Assembly (NCBI GenBank): GCA_028821195.1
Contig: JAPPHB010000020.1
Coordinates: 31,751 to 95,750, forward strand
DNA length: 64,000 bases
DNA from: Gammaproteobacteria bacterium
Lineage (GTDB): Bacteria > Gemmatimonadota > Gemmatimonadetes > Longimicrobiales > Gaopeijiaceae
Reading direction: 5' to 3'
Below are positions 32,275 to 41,198 of this stretch, one piece after another. The position numbers and the translations under genes were made by a program. The notes below the pieces were generated by a model. It did not search any database, was not told where the DNA came from, and was given only the letters and a program-made list of their open reading frames with translations. The first letter of the stretch is position 1. Each line of letters starts with the position of its first letter.

Positions 32275-33789
32275 ATGTCCAGCCGAGCCAGCGCAGGCAC
32301 GGGGTTGGTCGCGGCATGGATGCTCGGGTCCCTTTTTCTCGCGCCGCCGGAGGCGGTGGCCGGGCAGTCGAGGACTGCGGTCGACCGAATCCGCGAGGCC
32401 GACCGCAGCGTGGTGCGGGTCGTCACCCTGCTCCCCACCGGCTTCGGCACCGGCAGCGGGGCGGTGGTGGCTCCCGGCATCGTCCTGACCAACCATCACG
32501 TCGTAGACGGCGGTGCGGGGCATCAGGTGATCTCGGCGCACACCGGTGGCATGAGGGAAGCCCGCGTGCGATGGGAATCTCCCGAACTGGACCTCGCCGT
32601 TCTCGAGGTGGACGGTCTCGCGCTTCCCGAAGTGCTGCTCGGAACCATGCCCCTGCAGACGGGCGAAACCGTATGGGCCGTCGGATTCCCCGGCATCGCG
32701 GATGCGATCACCGGCAACATGTCGCTGCAGACGACATTGACGCGGGGCGTGATCGGCCGACTGTACCGGGCGCCGTGGGATGTCAGAGCTGGAGGGAGAG
32801 AGCTGGACCAGGTTCAGCATGATGCGGCGATCAACCCGGGCAACAGCGGAGGGCCGCTGATCTCCGACTGCGGGATGGTGGTTGGCGTGAATACCAGGGG
32901 CGCCCTGGCGTCACAGGGTGTGTTCGTGGCTTCGCGAATCACCGAGGCGGTGCGCGAACTGACGACCCTCGGCATCGCCGTCAGCACGACCGACTCCCGC
33001 TGCACCGATGATGAAGCCAGCGCCGCGAGAGAGGCTGCGGAAGCGGCGGCCAGAGCGGCGGAGCAGGCTGTGCAGGCGGCGACCAGTGCGGCAGCGGAAG
33101 CTTCGGAGGCGGCGGCCGAGGCCGTGGGATCGGCGGTGGAGGCGACCGAGAGGCGCATGGATGCGACTGAAGACCGGGTAACCCTGGGTCTTTGGATCAC
33201 GCTCGGCATGGCGGCGGTCATGTTTCCGACGCTGATGTTCCTGACCATGCGCGCACCGCGCCGCGAGGTTGTCCGGGTGGTCGAGCGGCTGTCGTCGGGG
33301 GCGCGCGACCCCGCGCATCCTCGCAGCTCGGGCCTCTATCTGCCGTTCAGGTACTTTCTACCCGGCCGTGGGGCCGTGGCGGGAGGTGTTCGCCGACCCG
33401 GAGGCGCGGGAGGCAGTCCGCACGGAGCCGCACTTCCGGATCTTCGGTTTGTCGCCGATGCTTCGGACTACGGCGATCCACCCATCGACATCCGCTTTGA
33501 GGGCCACAGGCTCCGGCGTGCCGAGGGCGGACTGGTCATCGGCCGCCAGCCGGCCCTGGTCGACGAGGTCATCCAAGACCGGACGGTTTCCATGCGTCAC
33601 GCGCGCGTGATCCGCAAGGGCGGGCGTTTCTTCATCGAAGACCTGAACTCGCGCGAGGGCACCTGGGTCAACGGTGAACGGCTGGTTCCGTTCACGCCCC
33701 GGGAACTCGCCCGGGATGCCGTCGTTCAGTTCGGTGACGGGCCGCGTCTCGCCCTTCAGTCGACACCCGCTCGCAAACCCGACAGCTGA
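32275..33789 (+). CDS. Periplasmic trypsin-like protease joined by one TM helix to a cytoplasmic FHA domain
   Basis: A frame of 504 residues. Signal peptide up to about residue 30 (SLFLAPPEAVAGQ). HtrA-type S1C protease: His in LTNHHVVDG, Asp in SPELDLAVLEV, Ser in NPGNSGGPLIS. No PDZ domain. Next an Ala/Glu-rich helix (about 245-300), a membrane helix LGLWITLGMAAVMFPTLMF at about 305-325, and a C-terminal FHA domain (GLVIGRQ, TVSMRHARVI, NSREGTWVNG) at about 420-495. The layout links extracytoplasmic proteolysis to phosphothreonine-binding in the cytoplasm. Between about 33355 and 33455 the codon GC3 pattern moves to the +1 frame and back, so residues about 361-395 may be misread through two indels. 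A second FHA gene follows 12 bp later. Confidence 0.8.
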   Translation: MSSRASAGTGLVAAWMLGSLFLAPPEAVAGQSRTAVDRIREADRSVVRVVTLLPTGFGTGSGAVVAPGIVLTNHHVVDGGAGHQVISAHTGGMREARVRWESPELDLAVLEVDGLALPEVLLGTMPLQTGETVWAVGFPGIADAITGNMSLQTTLTRGVIGRLYRAPWDVRAGGRELDQVQHDAAINPGNSGGPLISDCGMVVGVNTRGALASQGVFVASRITEAVRELTTLGIAVSTTDSRCTDDEASAAREAAEAAARAAEQAVQAATSAAAEASEAAAEAVGSAVEATERRMDATEDRVTLGLWITLGMAAVMFPTLMFLTMRAPRREVVRVVERLSSGARDPAHPRSSGLYLPFRYFLPGRGAVAGGVRRPGGAGGSPHGAALPDLRFVADASDYGDPPIDIRFEGHRLRRAEGGLVIGRQPALVDEVIQDRTVSMRHARVIRKGGRFFIEDLNSREGTWVNGERLVPFTPRELARDAVVQFGDGPRLALQSTPARKPDS

Positions 33790-33801
33790 GAGGATTCGGA
33801 C

Positions 33802-34125
33802 ATGTCTCGCATTGTCGCTCGGACCGTGGGCCGCAAAGGCACGTGCGACGTGGTGCTGCGTGACGGCAGCGTGTCGCGGTGCCATGCGGAAGTCGTCTGC
33901 CTGCCCGAGGGGCGGATCCACGTCGCCGATCGCGCGACGGGGAGCGGCACCTTCGTGCGCCGTGGGGACGAGTGGCACCCGATCCGACAGGCGCTGCTCG
34001 ATCCGGGGGATGTACTGCGCTTCGGTGCGTGCACGATCACCGCGGGAGAGTTGGGGGCGCTCTGCGTCCGGGCCGATGCCGATCCGGACGAAGGCCATGC
34101 CTCGCAGGGCGATGTTGGCAGCTAG
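33802..34125 (+). CDS. Small FHA-domain protein
   Basis: A protein of 107 residues, essentially one FHA domain: RTVGRKGTCDVVLRDGSVSRCHAEV, with Gly-Arg and the Ser-x-x-His phosphothreonine-contact pattern, then ATGSGTFVRRGDEW. Start ATG 33802 lies 12 bp behind the protease-FHA gene, so both are likely one transcript. No kinase gene is in the window. The stop overlaps the convergent modC stop through CTAG. Role presumably phospho-dependent partner binding; partner unknown. Confidence 0.8.
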   Translation: MSRIVARTVGRKGTCDVVLRDGSVSRCHAEVVCLPEGRIHVADRATGSGTFVRRGDEWHPIRQALLDPGDVLRFGACTITAGELGALCVRADADPDEGHASQGDVGS

Positions 34126-34874
34126 CGCAGAGAACGGCTCCCGCGAGTAGCCGCCGGTGATCCGAAGACCTCCGCCACGAACTCGGTAGCGGGGTGCGCG
34201 GCGAGCGCGTCGGCCGGGCCCCGCTGCACGATCCTTCCCTCCTCCATCACGTGGACATCGGCGCTCAGCGCCACGATGTCGCGGATGTCGTGGGTGATCA
34301 CCATGGCCGGCACGGCGCTTTCCTCGAGCCGCTCCGCAAGCCGGCGGCGCATGGTCCGGCGCGCGGCCGCGTCGAGTGCCGCGAGCGGCTCGTCGAGGAG
34401 CAGGATGTGAGGCTCGGTGACCAGCGCGCGAGCCAGCGCGACCCGCTGGCGCTCGCCCCCCGAGAGCGTGTCCGGCCAGCGCTCGGCGAGATGGTCGGCT
34501 TCCAGTTGTTCGAGCACGGCGAGAGCGGACGCCCGCGCACCGTTGTCACGTTGTGAGGAGCCCGCCAGCCCGAACCTGACGTTGTCGAGTACGCGCAGGT
34601 GCGGGAACAACCCATAGCCCTGGGGCACGTAGCCCACCCTCCGCTCCTCTGGAGGGAGGTCGATGCCCCTGGTGGAGTCGAACAGGACGCGGTCGCCGAC
34701 GGCAATGACCCCGGAGGATGGCCGGTAGGCGCCCGCGATGGTGCGCAGCAGGGTGGTCTTACCGGAGCCGTTGGGGCCCACCAGGGCGACGGGCCGCATT
34801 CCACCGTCCAGGCGCACGTCCAGATCCAGCTCACCGACCCGCATCCGGACCTCGGCGTGCCAGGTCGGGTTCAC
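34122..34874 (-). CDS. modC: Molybdate ABC transporter ATP-binding protein
   Basis: A 250-residue ATPase: Walker A in [12 protein letters not shown], signature [15 protein letters not shown], Walker [12 protein letters not shown], switch His in [12 protein letters not shown] 34874 overlaps the modB stop (GTGA). The protein ends soon after the ATPase core ([18 protein letters not shown]) and lacks the C-terminal TOBE/molbindin domain present in E. coli ModC, so intracellular oxyanion sensing by ModC is probably absent. Energises import through ModB. Confidence 0.9.
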   Translation of the reverse strand: MNPTWHAEVRMRVGELDLDVRLDGGMRPVALVGPNGSGKTTLLRTIAGAYRPSSGVIAVGDRVLFDSTRGIDLPPEERRVGYVPQGYGLFPHLRVLDNVRFGLAGSSQRDNGARASALAVLEQLEADHLAERWPDTLSGGERQRVALARALVTEPHILLLDEPLAALDAAARRTMRRRLAERLEESAVPAMVITHDIRDIVALSADVHVMEEGRIVQRGPADALAAHPATEFVAEVFGSPAATRGSRSLR

Positions 34875-35719
34875 CGCCGACCTGCCCCTGCGGCCATTGC
34901 CTCCACCACCCTGCCCAGACGGCCGCCCGGAAGCGCGCGCAGCCCGAGCAGCAGCAGCACCGCGACCGCGGCCAGCACCAGGGAAAGCGCGACCGCGGCC
35001 TGCACGTCGGATTCGAGCGCCGTGTAGATGGCCAGCGGGGCGGTCTGCGTCCGTCCCGGCAGGTTGCCCGCGAAGAGCAGCGTCGCCCCGAACTCGCCGA
35101 TCGCGCGCGCCCACGCCAGAGCGGCCCCGCTGACGAGCCCGGGCAGCGCCACCGGCACCGCCACCCCGAAGAACGCCCCCGCCGGCGACCGTCCGAGCGT
35201 GCGCGCGACGATGAGCAGGTCGCGGTCGACCCGGCGGAACGCGGCCGCGGCCGACTGGACGTAGAACGGCGAGGCGACCACTACCTGGGTGAGCACCACG
35301 GCGGCCGTGGTAAAGGGTACCTGCAGCCCGAGCGCCTCCAGCGGGCCGCCCAGCAGGCCGTTGCGGCCGAAGGTCTGGAGCAACGCGATGCCGAGCACGG
35401 CGGGCGGCAGGACGATGGGAAGGTCCACCAGTTGCTCGACGCCGCGCGCCCAGCGGCCGGAGGAGGCCGCGAGCCACCACGCCAGCGGGGTGCCCGCAGC
35501 CACCACGACCACCAGGCTCACCACGGTGGTGCGCGCCGTCAGTCCGAGCGCCGGAAGAAAGAGCGGATGGCGCGCTCCGGCGGCCAGCTCCGCCGGCGAA
35601 GAGGCCAGCGCCAGCGCCACGACCGGAAGGGCGGTCAGCACGAGCATGGGCAGCGCCGCCGCCAGCGACGGCCATCGCCCGGCGCCCAGGAGGTCGGGCG
35701 GGTGCGCCTGCCGGCTCAC
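34871..35719 (-). CDS. modB: Molybdate ABC transporter permease
   Basis: A protein of 282 residues with five or six membrane helices and the ABC-permease EAA loop near [20 protein letters not shown] (EAA-type, contacts ModC). [19 protein letters not shown] and [15 protein letters not shown] are typical of ModB and related CysT/W permeases. Start ATG 35719 is 7 bp after modA. Tungstate or sulfate permeases look similar; ModA and the regulator domain favour molybdate or tungstate. Confidence 0.9.
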   Translation of the reverse strand: MSRQAHPPDLLGAGRWPSLAAALPMLVLTALPVVALALASSPAELAAGARHPLFLPALGLTARTTVVSLVVVVAAGTPLAWWLAASSGRWARGVEQLVDLPIVLPPAVLGIALLQTFGRNGLLGGPLEALGLQVPFTTAAVVLTQVVVASPFYVQSAAAAFRRVDRDLLIVARTLGRSPAGAFFGVAVPVALPGLVSGAALAWARAIGEFGATLLFAGNLPGRTQTAPLAIYTALESDVQAAVALSLVLAAVAVLLLLGLRALPGGRLGRVVEAMAAGAGRR

Positions 35720-35726
35720 GCGTTGC

Positions 35727-36503
35727 CTACTCCGCCGCGAACCCGTGCCGGGCCAGGAGCTCGCGACCTTGCCGGGAAAGGACGAACGCGAGCCACGCGG
35801 CGGCGAGGTCCGGGTTCACGCCGCCCTCCACAATGCCGATGGAGTAGTCGGCGCTGACGTTCAGGCCGGGTGGGATTTCGATGGCGCGCACGCCGCCCGC
35901 CGCGACGGTGTCGCTGCGGTAGACGATGGCTGCGTCCGCCTCGCCGAGCTCCACCTTGGCCCGCACCAGGCGAACGTTGCTCTCCTCGGACGCAACGCGC
36001 GCAAGCACCGAAGCCGCGAAGCCGCCTTCCCCCGCGGCCTCGGCGCGCCGCAGCGCCTGGCGCGCGTAGCTGCCCACGGGAACGCTCTCGGTCCCGATCA
36101 CCAGCCGGCTGGCGCGCGGCAGGTCGCGGAAGGACTCGATGCGCGCGGGGTTCCCGGGGGGCACGATGAGCACCAACTGGTTGTGCGCGAAGACGCGCCC
36201 GTCGCGGACTCGGCCGCGCTCCACCAGCGCCTGCATGTGGCGCGGATCGGCTGAAGCGAAAACATCGGCGGGCGCACCTTGCTCGATCTGGAGGCGCAGC
36301 ACCTGGCTGCCCGCGAACGCCAGCACCACGTCGGTCCCGGGGTGCGCCGCCTCGAAGGCGTGCTCCATGGCGGCGAAGCTCTCGGCAAGGGAGGAGGCGG
36401 CGTACACGTGCAGGGTGCGGGAGGCGTCGGCCGGGGCGCAGGCCTGGAGCAGGGCCGCGAGCAGCAACGCCCATGCGGGCCGTCCGAGCGAACTTCGCCT
36501 CAT
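35727..36503 (-). CDS. modA: Molybdate-binding periplasmic lipoprotein
   Basis: A protein of 258 residues; lipoprotein signal [20 protein letters not shown] then Cys22. The mature part has the ModA pattern: [41 protein letters not shown], and [13 protein letters not shown], where the Ser and Tyr positions contact the oxyanion. Lipid anchoring in a Gram-negative is a variation on the usual soluble ModA. ATG 36503 overlaps the regulator stop (ATGA). Tungstate specificity cannot be excluded. Confidence 0.9.
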   Translation of the reverse strand: MRRSSLGRPAWALLLAALLQACAPADASRTLHVYAASSLAESFAAMEHAFEAAHPGTDVVLAFAGSQVLRLQIEQGAPADVFASADPRHMQALVERGRVRDGRVFAHNQLVLIVPPGNPARIESFRDLPRASRLVIGTESVPVGSYARQALRRAEAAGEGGFAASVLARVASEESNVRLVRAKVELGEADAAIVYRSDTVAAGGVRAIEIPPGLNVSADYSIGIVEGGVNPDLAAAWLAFVLSRQGRELLARHGFAAE

Positions 36504-37684
36504 GGCCGCGCGCTCCCTGCCTCAAGCGTGCTCGCGTGCCCGCTGATGGAGGTATCGTAACCCGGCAGGGAGGCGGCTTCGGTGCGGAAGCCGGGGTCGT
36601 CCAGGGTTTCGAGGAAGCGCGACACGGGCGGCGCCTCGGCGATGGCGGCGGAGATGACCAGGTCGAAGCGCTCCTCCACCAGGGGCACGAACCCCAGTCC
36701 CCAGGCGAGCGCCGCGCTCTCGATGGCGACTCCGGTGTCCGCCGCGCCGCAGTGAACCCGCCGGGCCACGTCGAGGTGGCCCTCCGCCACCGGACCCGAG
36801 TAGTCCGGCCGTCTGCTGCCCTCACCCGCGAGCAGGCGCGCGCACAGGTCGTCGGCGCCGGTGCCGGGCTCGCGCCCCACCACCCGCACGCCCGGCCGCA
36901 GCAGGTCGGCGGCGTCGCGGATGTCCAGCGGGTTGCGCGCGGCCACCACGAACCCCTGCCGCCAGCGGGTCAGGTTGACCACCAGCATGCGCTTGCCCGG
37001 GAAGCGGCGCCGCACCGCATGGACGTTGGCCTCGCTCGACGCCCCGCCCGACAGGTGCAGCCCGGCGATGTGCACCAGTCCCGCGGCGAGCAGGTCCAGG
37101 GCACGATGGCTGCTGGCGGGAATCCACGTGGCGCGCGCGTTCCCGGAGCCCTCCCCGACGCGATGGGCCAGGTTGGCGAGCAGGGGGGCGCACCCGGCGA
37201 CCAGCACGTTGCGCTCGAGCTGCTGCATGTCGCGCACGGGGCGGACGCGGGCTCGGTCGGCCGCGGGCGAGTCAGCTTTGGGGATGGACGGGGCGTGCGA
37301 GGGCGCGGGCGCGGCTTCCACCACGATCGCATCGGCCGCCCCGGTCGTGTGCGCGGGGAGGGGATGGGCCGCCCACCGGCCGTCCACACGGCCGACGGCC
37401 ACCCGGGAGGAGGGCGCGGGCGGGGAGGCGGGCGCGGCGGGGCGGAGGGGTGGGAGGTGAACCTCCAACTCCGGCACGGGCTCAAGCCGGAAGAGGTCCT
37501 TGACGGCACAGTCGAACGTGTCCGCCAGCCGGAGCGCCAACGTCGTGGACGGGACCTGGCGGCCGCCCTCGATCGCCATGATCGCGTGCCGGCTCACCCC
37601 GACCCGGTCCCCCAGGGCCTCCTGCGACAGACCCAAATCGCGACGGTACGGCCGGACGCTGTTGTGGAGTCGGGTGTCGGTCAT
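36500..37684 (-). CDS. XRE-HTH regulator fused to a substrate-binding-protein-like domain, first gene of the mod operon
   Basis: A protein of 394 residues from ATG 37684. Residues about 8-70 are a Cro/XRE HTH (LSQEALGDRVGVSRHAIMAIE). A Pro/Ala-rich linker follows, then from about 150 a periplasmic-binding-protein-like fold (PF12727 type): NVLVAGCAPLLANLAHRV, ALDLLAAGLVHIAGLHLSG, VVGREPGTGADDLCARLL, GAADTGVAIESAALAWGLGF. In other bacteria such proteins sit beside modABC and sense molybdate or tungstate in place of ModE. Position first in the operon, ATGA overlap with modA and an inverted repeat at its promoter suggest autoregulated control of uptake. Ligand not proven. Confidence 0.85.
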   Translation of the reverse strand: MTDTRLHNSVRPYRRDLGLSQEALGDRVGVSRHAIMAIEGGRQVPSTTLALRLADTFDCAVKDLFRLEPVPELEVHLPPLRPAAPASPPAPSSRVAVGRVDGRWAAHPLPAHTTGAADAIVVEAAPAPSHAPSIPKADSPAADRARVRPVRDMQQLERNVLVAGCAPLLANLAHRVGEGSGNARATWIPASSHRALDLLAAGLVHIAGLHLSGGASSEANVHAVRRRFPGKRMLVVNLTRWRQGFVVAARNPLDIRDAADLLRPGVRVVGREPGTGADDLCARLLAGEGSRRPDYSGPVAEGHLDVARRVHCGAADTGVAIESAALAWGLGFVPLVEERFDLVISAAIAEAPPVSRFLETLDDPGFRTEAASLPGYDTSISGHASTLEAGSARP

Positions 37685-37766
37685 GCGTATCTCCCGGATC
37701 GGCCACCAGGCTCGGCCTGCTTCTTGTCGGCTCCGAGGATGACCGATGAGTCCCTCGCTGGAAAAC

Positions 37767-37826
37767 ACGATAGGTCCATCGGGATGTAATGCGCAACTTA
37801 CATCGAGGTGATGACCGCATTACATC
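37767..37826 (-). promoter_or_regulatory. Promoter and inverted-repeat operator of the mod operon
   Basis: GATGTAATGCG (37783-37793) and CGCATTACATC (37816-37826) are perfect inverted copies 22 bp apart; a third half-site TTACATC lies at 37798-37804. On the minus strand TTGCGC (37796-37791) and TATCGT (37772-37767) with an 18-bp spacer form a plausible -35/-10 inside the repeat. Binding here would block transcription of the regulator-modABC genes, starting about 85 bp before the ATG. Confidence 0.55.
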
Positions 37827-37862
37827 AGCGGAGCGTCGCCATGTCCAGGGCTTGGACGCGCG

Positions 37863-38948
37863 TCAGCCCTCCGTCAGAAGCCGGAGCCTGGCGATTCGCC
37901 AGGGCGGAGCGTGCATGTCCAGCAGGAGAAACAGAAACCGGCCTCCGGCCAGAACCCTGGATCCATCCGGCAGCGGCACATCCTCGTAGAGCTTGGCTCC
38001 GGTGTGCCGGTCGTAGACTTCGAGCGACGTGTGGAGCAGCTCGCGGGGAGGCATGGGCCGCTCGGGATTGTACCGGCCTCGCGTCAGCACCAGGTGCGAC
38101 CCGACCGCGTCGATGCGGTCGATGAGGTCGAAGCTCGCAAGAAGCTCTCCCAGCGTGGTTCCGGAGTTCCCGAGATTGAGCAGCGCGCCCTGTTCCAGGA
38201 CGGGCATTGGCCGAAACGAGGCCGACGGCGCCCCGATGGTGCCCACGATCGCTCCGGTCCCGTCGACAACGGTGATCGGGTATCTGAGGCCCGACGTCAC
38301 ATACGTCGAGTCGCCGCCGGTAGCGACCGCGAAATTCGCGAACGAACTCCAGTAGGGCCTCTCGAAGTCGGAAAACGGGAGTTCGAAAGTGCTCCAGACC
38401 AACTCCGGCGGCGTCATCCGGTGAAGGAGCAGTGGATGGCCGAAGACGCCCTGGTTGGGCTCTCCCACGACCATGTGCACGAGCAGGTCGGGTCCGAGCT
38501 TCAGCACATCCCTGGGAGCCCCGGGCAACGCGACCATGGTATCGGGAACCAGCGCGTTCGTCAGATACGTCAGACGAGATTGGCCGAAGTCCGCGACGAC
38601 GACTCTCCCTGGCGGTGCCTCCGCCACCGCGGTAATCCGCCGAAACTCGAAGGGACCCTCTCCGAACCTCCCGAACGCTGCCTCCAGCCGGCCCTCCCCG
38701 TCGTAGCTTCGAACCCGCGGCAGGAAGCGGTCACCAATCAGATACCCACCGTCCCGCCGTTCGACGAAGTCTCCGATCTCGGCGATCGAGTCGGCCGGGT
38801 CTTCGCCGAGTTGAATCACGGATTCGACGGCGAACACCTCTTCGAGGGGCGCGGCGACGGGGGCCGCACCGGGACCCTCTGAATCTCCGCAGGCACAGAG
38901 AAGCAGGATGCCCACACAGGCGATGCGCGCGGGCACTAGGGCGCGCAC
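37863..38948 (-). CDS. 6-bladed beta-propeller lipoprotein
   Basis: A protein of 361 residues with lipoprotein signal MRALVPARIACVGILLLCACGD. Repeats with DGGYLIGDRFLPRVRSYDGEGRL and VVVADFGQSRLTYLTN, each about 40-50 residues, are typical of the 6-bladed (NHL/TolB-like) propellers common in Gemmatimonadota and Bacteroidota. No catalytic motif. Probably a surface or periplasmic binding protein. Overlaps the next propeller gene's 3-prime end by 13 bp, so the two are co-transcribed. Confidence 0.7.
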   Translation of the reverse strand: MRALVPARIACVGILLLCACGDSEGPGAAPVAAPLEEVFAVESVIQLGEDPADSIAEIGDFVERRDGGYLIGDRFLPRVRSYDGEGRLEAAFGRFGEGPFEFRRITAVAEAPPGRVVVADFGQSRLTYLTNALVPDTMVALPGAPRDVLKLGPDLLVHMVVGEPNQGVFGHPLLLHRMTPPELVWSTFELPFSDFERPYWSSFANFAVATGGDSTYVTSGLRYPITVVDGTGAIVGTIGAPSASFRPMPVLEQGALLNLGNSGTTLGELLASFDLIDRIDAVGSHLVLTRGRYNPERPMPPRELLHTSLEVYDRHTGAKLYEDVPLPDGSRVLAGGRFLFLLLDMHAPPWRIARLRLLTEG

Positions 38949-40180
38949 GTCCGGTCGACGAGGTACCGGTGCAGGTAGGGCTCCTCAAAGTCTCCGCGTG
39001 TGGCTCCCCACACCTCGTTACGGCTCGCGAGGAGGAGTGCGAGACGAGGGTACCAGGGTTTTGTCGAAGCGCGACCCTCTCCGATCTCCAGCCTGCCCTC
39101 GAGCCTGCCGTCCGAACCGTAGATCTCCCACACATCGACGCGGTCGTCCCGCAGCTCCCGGAGCAACCAGATGGATCCGTCCGTTCCGGCCACGACCTTC
39201 CGGACCGGCGGATGGTTCTCGGGGACCCAGAATACGCGCCGGTAGGCACTGCGTTGGCGCTCGAGTGTGGTTTCGAGCAGTTGCATCCGGCGAGAGGTGT
39301 AGTCTCCGACCGCCCATCCGGCGTACTCGTCCGCCAGGCGTCGTTCCATTGCGCGGGTGACTTCAAGGGGTTCGTACTCGATCTTCCGATGAAGGAGCGT
39401 GTCTCCACCAATCGAAATCTTCATAAGATCAAAGGTCGCGGGAGTCGCCTCCTCCTGAACTCTCGCGATCTGCACAACCGCGGAGCCGTCGGGCTTGAGT
39501 GCCGTCACGTATTCCTGCAACCCCGGAAGGGGCGCTTCCTTGAGGGGGTGGACACGAGGCCATCCGCCGGGGTTCCTCTCATTCTCCACGGCGTTGTCGG
39601 GCCAATCCATGATGGCCATCGTGTCGAGGACTTCACCGGATCGTGAGATCCGACGCAGCGCCAGCCCAGGATCGTCTCCCTGGGACGACCAGACCCTCAT
39701 GTCGCTGAGTCGACGCGCACCGACGACAGTCCCGTCCGCGAGCATGCGGCCCGGGGTCAAGTGAGATCCCTCCGCGGGCACGCTCAGGTAGAACTGGATG
39801 ACTTCCTCCGGTACGCGCTCGTTCGCAGTGAACAACTGGATCCGGTTTAGGTCGGCCACCCAAAGCGTGTCTCCGATCCAGCCCAGGCCGAAGGCCGACC
39901 ACTCGATATCACCCGGCCCCCGGCCCGCGCGACCGATTTGGCGAAGGAACCGGCCATCGAGGGAGAACACATTGACTGCGGGCACCTGCGCCTGAGCGAC
40001 GTACAGGGCACTATCCGGCCCGATCGCGAGATCCCGGACACTGGTAACAAGGTCCGTGCTTTCCGCGGAGCCGATCCGCAGGACCTCTTCCAGCCGCCAT
40101 GGCGTTGGACAGGCGGTCTGCGCGCGCAGCACTCCTGGGGCCCAAAGCAGCAATGCAATCGCGGACATCAGCAGACGCAT
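38936..40180 (-). CDS. 6-bladed beta-propeller secreted protein
   Basis: A protein of 414 residues with Sec signal MRLLMSAIALLLWAPGVLRAQ. Propeller repeats include VRDLAIGPDSALYVAQAQVPAV, FSLDGRFLRQIGRAGRGPGD and KVVAGTDGSIWLLREL. Same family type as the following gene but with a free signal peptide instead of a lipobox, so the pair may be one soluble and one anchored partner. ATG 40180 is used because the signal begins there; a GTG at 40213 is also in frame. Function unknown. Confidence 0.7.
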   Translation of the reverse strand: MRLLMSAIALLLWAPGVLRAQTACPTPWRLEEVLRIGSAESTDLVTSVRDLAIGPDSALYVAQAQVPAVNVFSLDGRFLRQIGRAGRGPGDIEWSAFGLGWIGDTLWVADLNRIQLFTANERVPEEVIQFYLSVPAEGSHLTPGRMLADGTVVGARRLSDMRVWSSQGDDPGLALRRISRSGEVLDTMAIMDWPDNAVENERNPGGWPRVHPLKEAPLPGLQEYVTALKPDGSAVVQIARVQEEATPATFDLMKISIGGDTLLHRKIEYEPLEVTRAMERRLADEYAGWAVGDYTSRRMQLLETTLERQRSAYRRVFWVPENHPPVRKVVAGTDGSIWLLRELRDDRVDVWEIYGSDGRLEGRLEIGEGRASTKPWYPRLALLLASRNEVWGATRGDFEEPYLHRYLVDRTCAP

Positions 40181-40331
40181 GCGAGCCTCCAAGTGACAGG
40201 CATCCGGGTTCACTAGCCCGACATCCCTACTCCTCTTCGCGGATCCTCAGATGAGCTAGCCGAACCCACCCCCCAACATGTGTGTCATCAGACTGTTCTG
40301 GCGAGGGCCACTCGACAGGGTCGCTCGACCC

Positions 40332-41015
40332 CTAGCCGATCGGCACCGCCATGCCGGCTCGCAGTGTCAGAACACGGTGCCTCGGCCCACTCGAGTACCG
40401 GTCTCCGCCTCCGACGGGGATGAAGCCAAGCGTGTAGAGCAGGTCGACGCTCACATCGGCCCGGTCCGTCACCCCAACCGCGATTCCTCCGCCCAGGGCG
40501 ACTCCGAGGTCCATCGAGGGCTCGATTTCGTCCTGTCCCGCATCGCAGCTGCCGGCGGCGGCGACGTGCTCCGTTCCCAGCCAGCCCGATGCATCGAATT
40601 CGCAGGACACGCGGCTGGCCAGCGAGGGACCGACGAAGAAGCGAACCGAGGAGCGTTCCCACGACGACAGGGGCAACGTCGGCACGGCCAGCAGCGTGAA
40701 CTCGAAGTAGTCGAGCGCCATGTCCACGGTGACGAGTTGGCGGTTGTCCAGCCCGCTCAGCCGACCGCCCTTCTGCGCGTAGGCGACACCAGCCTGGACC
40801 CCGAGGTGCCTCGAGACCGGGACGGTCGCCGCCAACCCGATGGACATTCTCGCGAGGGATTCGGAGTGCCACACCTCGCGGGCGGAAGGAGCGTCGGCTG
40901 CGAGCGTGGACAGGTTTACGCCGCCGGTCAGGGACAGCGTGGCCTGGGCCGAGGCGGGAGAGGTGGGCGCGAGAACGAACAGCATTACGATGACAACGAG
41001 CGGCAACCGCTTCAT
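40332..41015 (-). CDS. Small outer-membrane beta-barrel (porin-family) protein
   Basis: A protein of 227 residues from ATG 41015, with AGGAGG at nine bases. Signal MKRLPLVVIVMLFVLAPTSPASAQ, then alternating hydrophobic strands (LSLTGGVNLSTL, SIGLAATVPVSRHLGVQAGVAYAQKGG, DYFEFTLLAVPTLPL, VSVDLLYTLGFIPV) ending in a strand with terminal Gly, as in PF13568-type 8-stranded barrels. Two Cys in the middle (VSCEF, GSCDAG) may form a loop disulfide. Role probably structural or binding. Confidence 0.75.
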   Translation of the reverse strand: MKRLPLVVIVMLFVLAPTSPASAQATLSLTGGVNLSTLAADAPSAREVWHSESLARMSIGLAATVPVSRHLGVQAGVAYAQKGGRLSGLDNRQLVTVDMALDYFEFTLLAVPTLPLSSWERSSVRFFVGPSLASRVSCEFDASGWLGTEHVAAAGSCDAGQDEIEPSMDLGVALGGGIAVGVTDRADVSVDLLYTLGFIPVGGGDRYSSGPRHRVLTLRAGMAVPIG

Positions 41016-41198
41016 TGGAAACCTCCTAGTCGGTGGATGAACGAGACGACGGACTTCTGCATCAGGAGCGCATGAAGGAGGACTTCGTACTATCCCGCTT
41101 GACCTCGGTCCAGCGGGCTGGCGATGTTGAGCGGCGACTCCGCCTGGCAATCGTACGCGGCCGAGATCGCCCCCTTTCACCCGCTTTGCACGCCAGGT

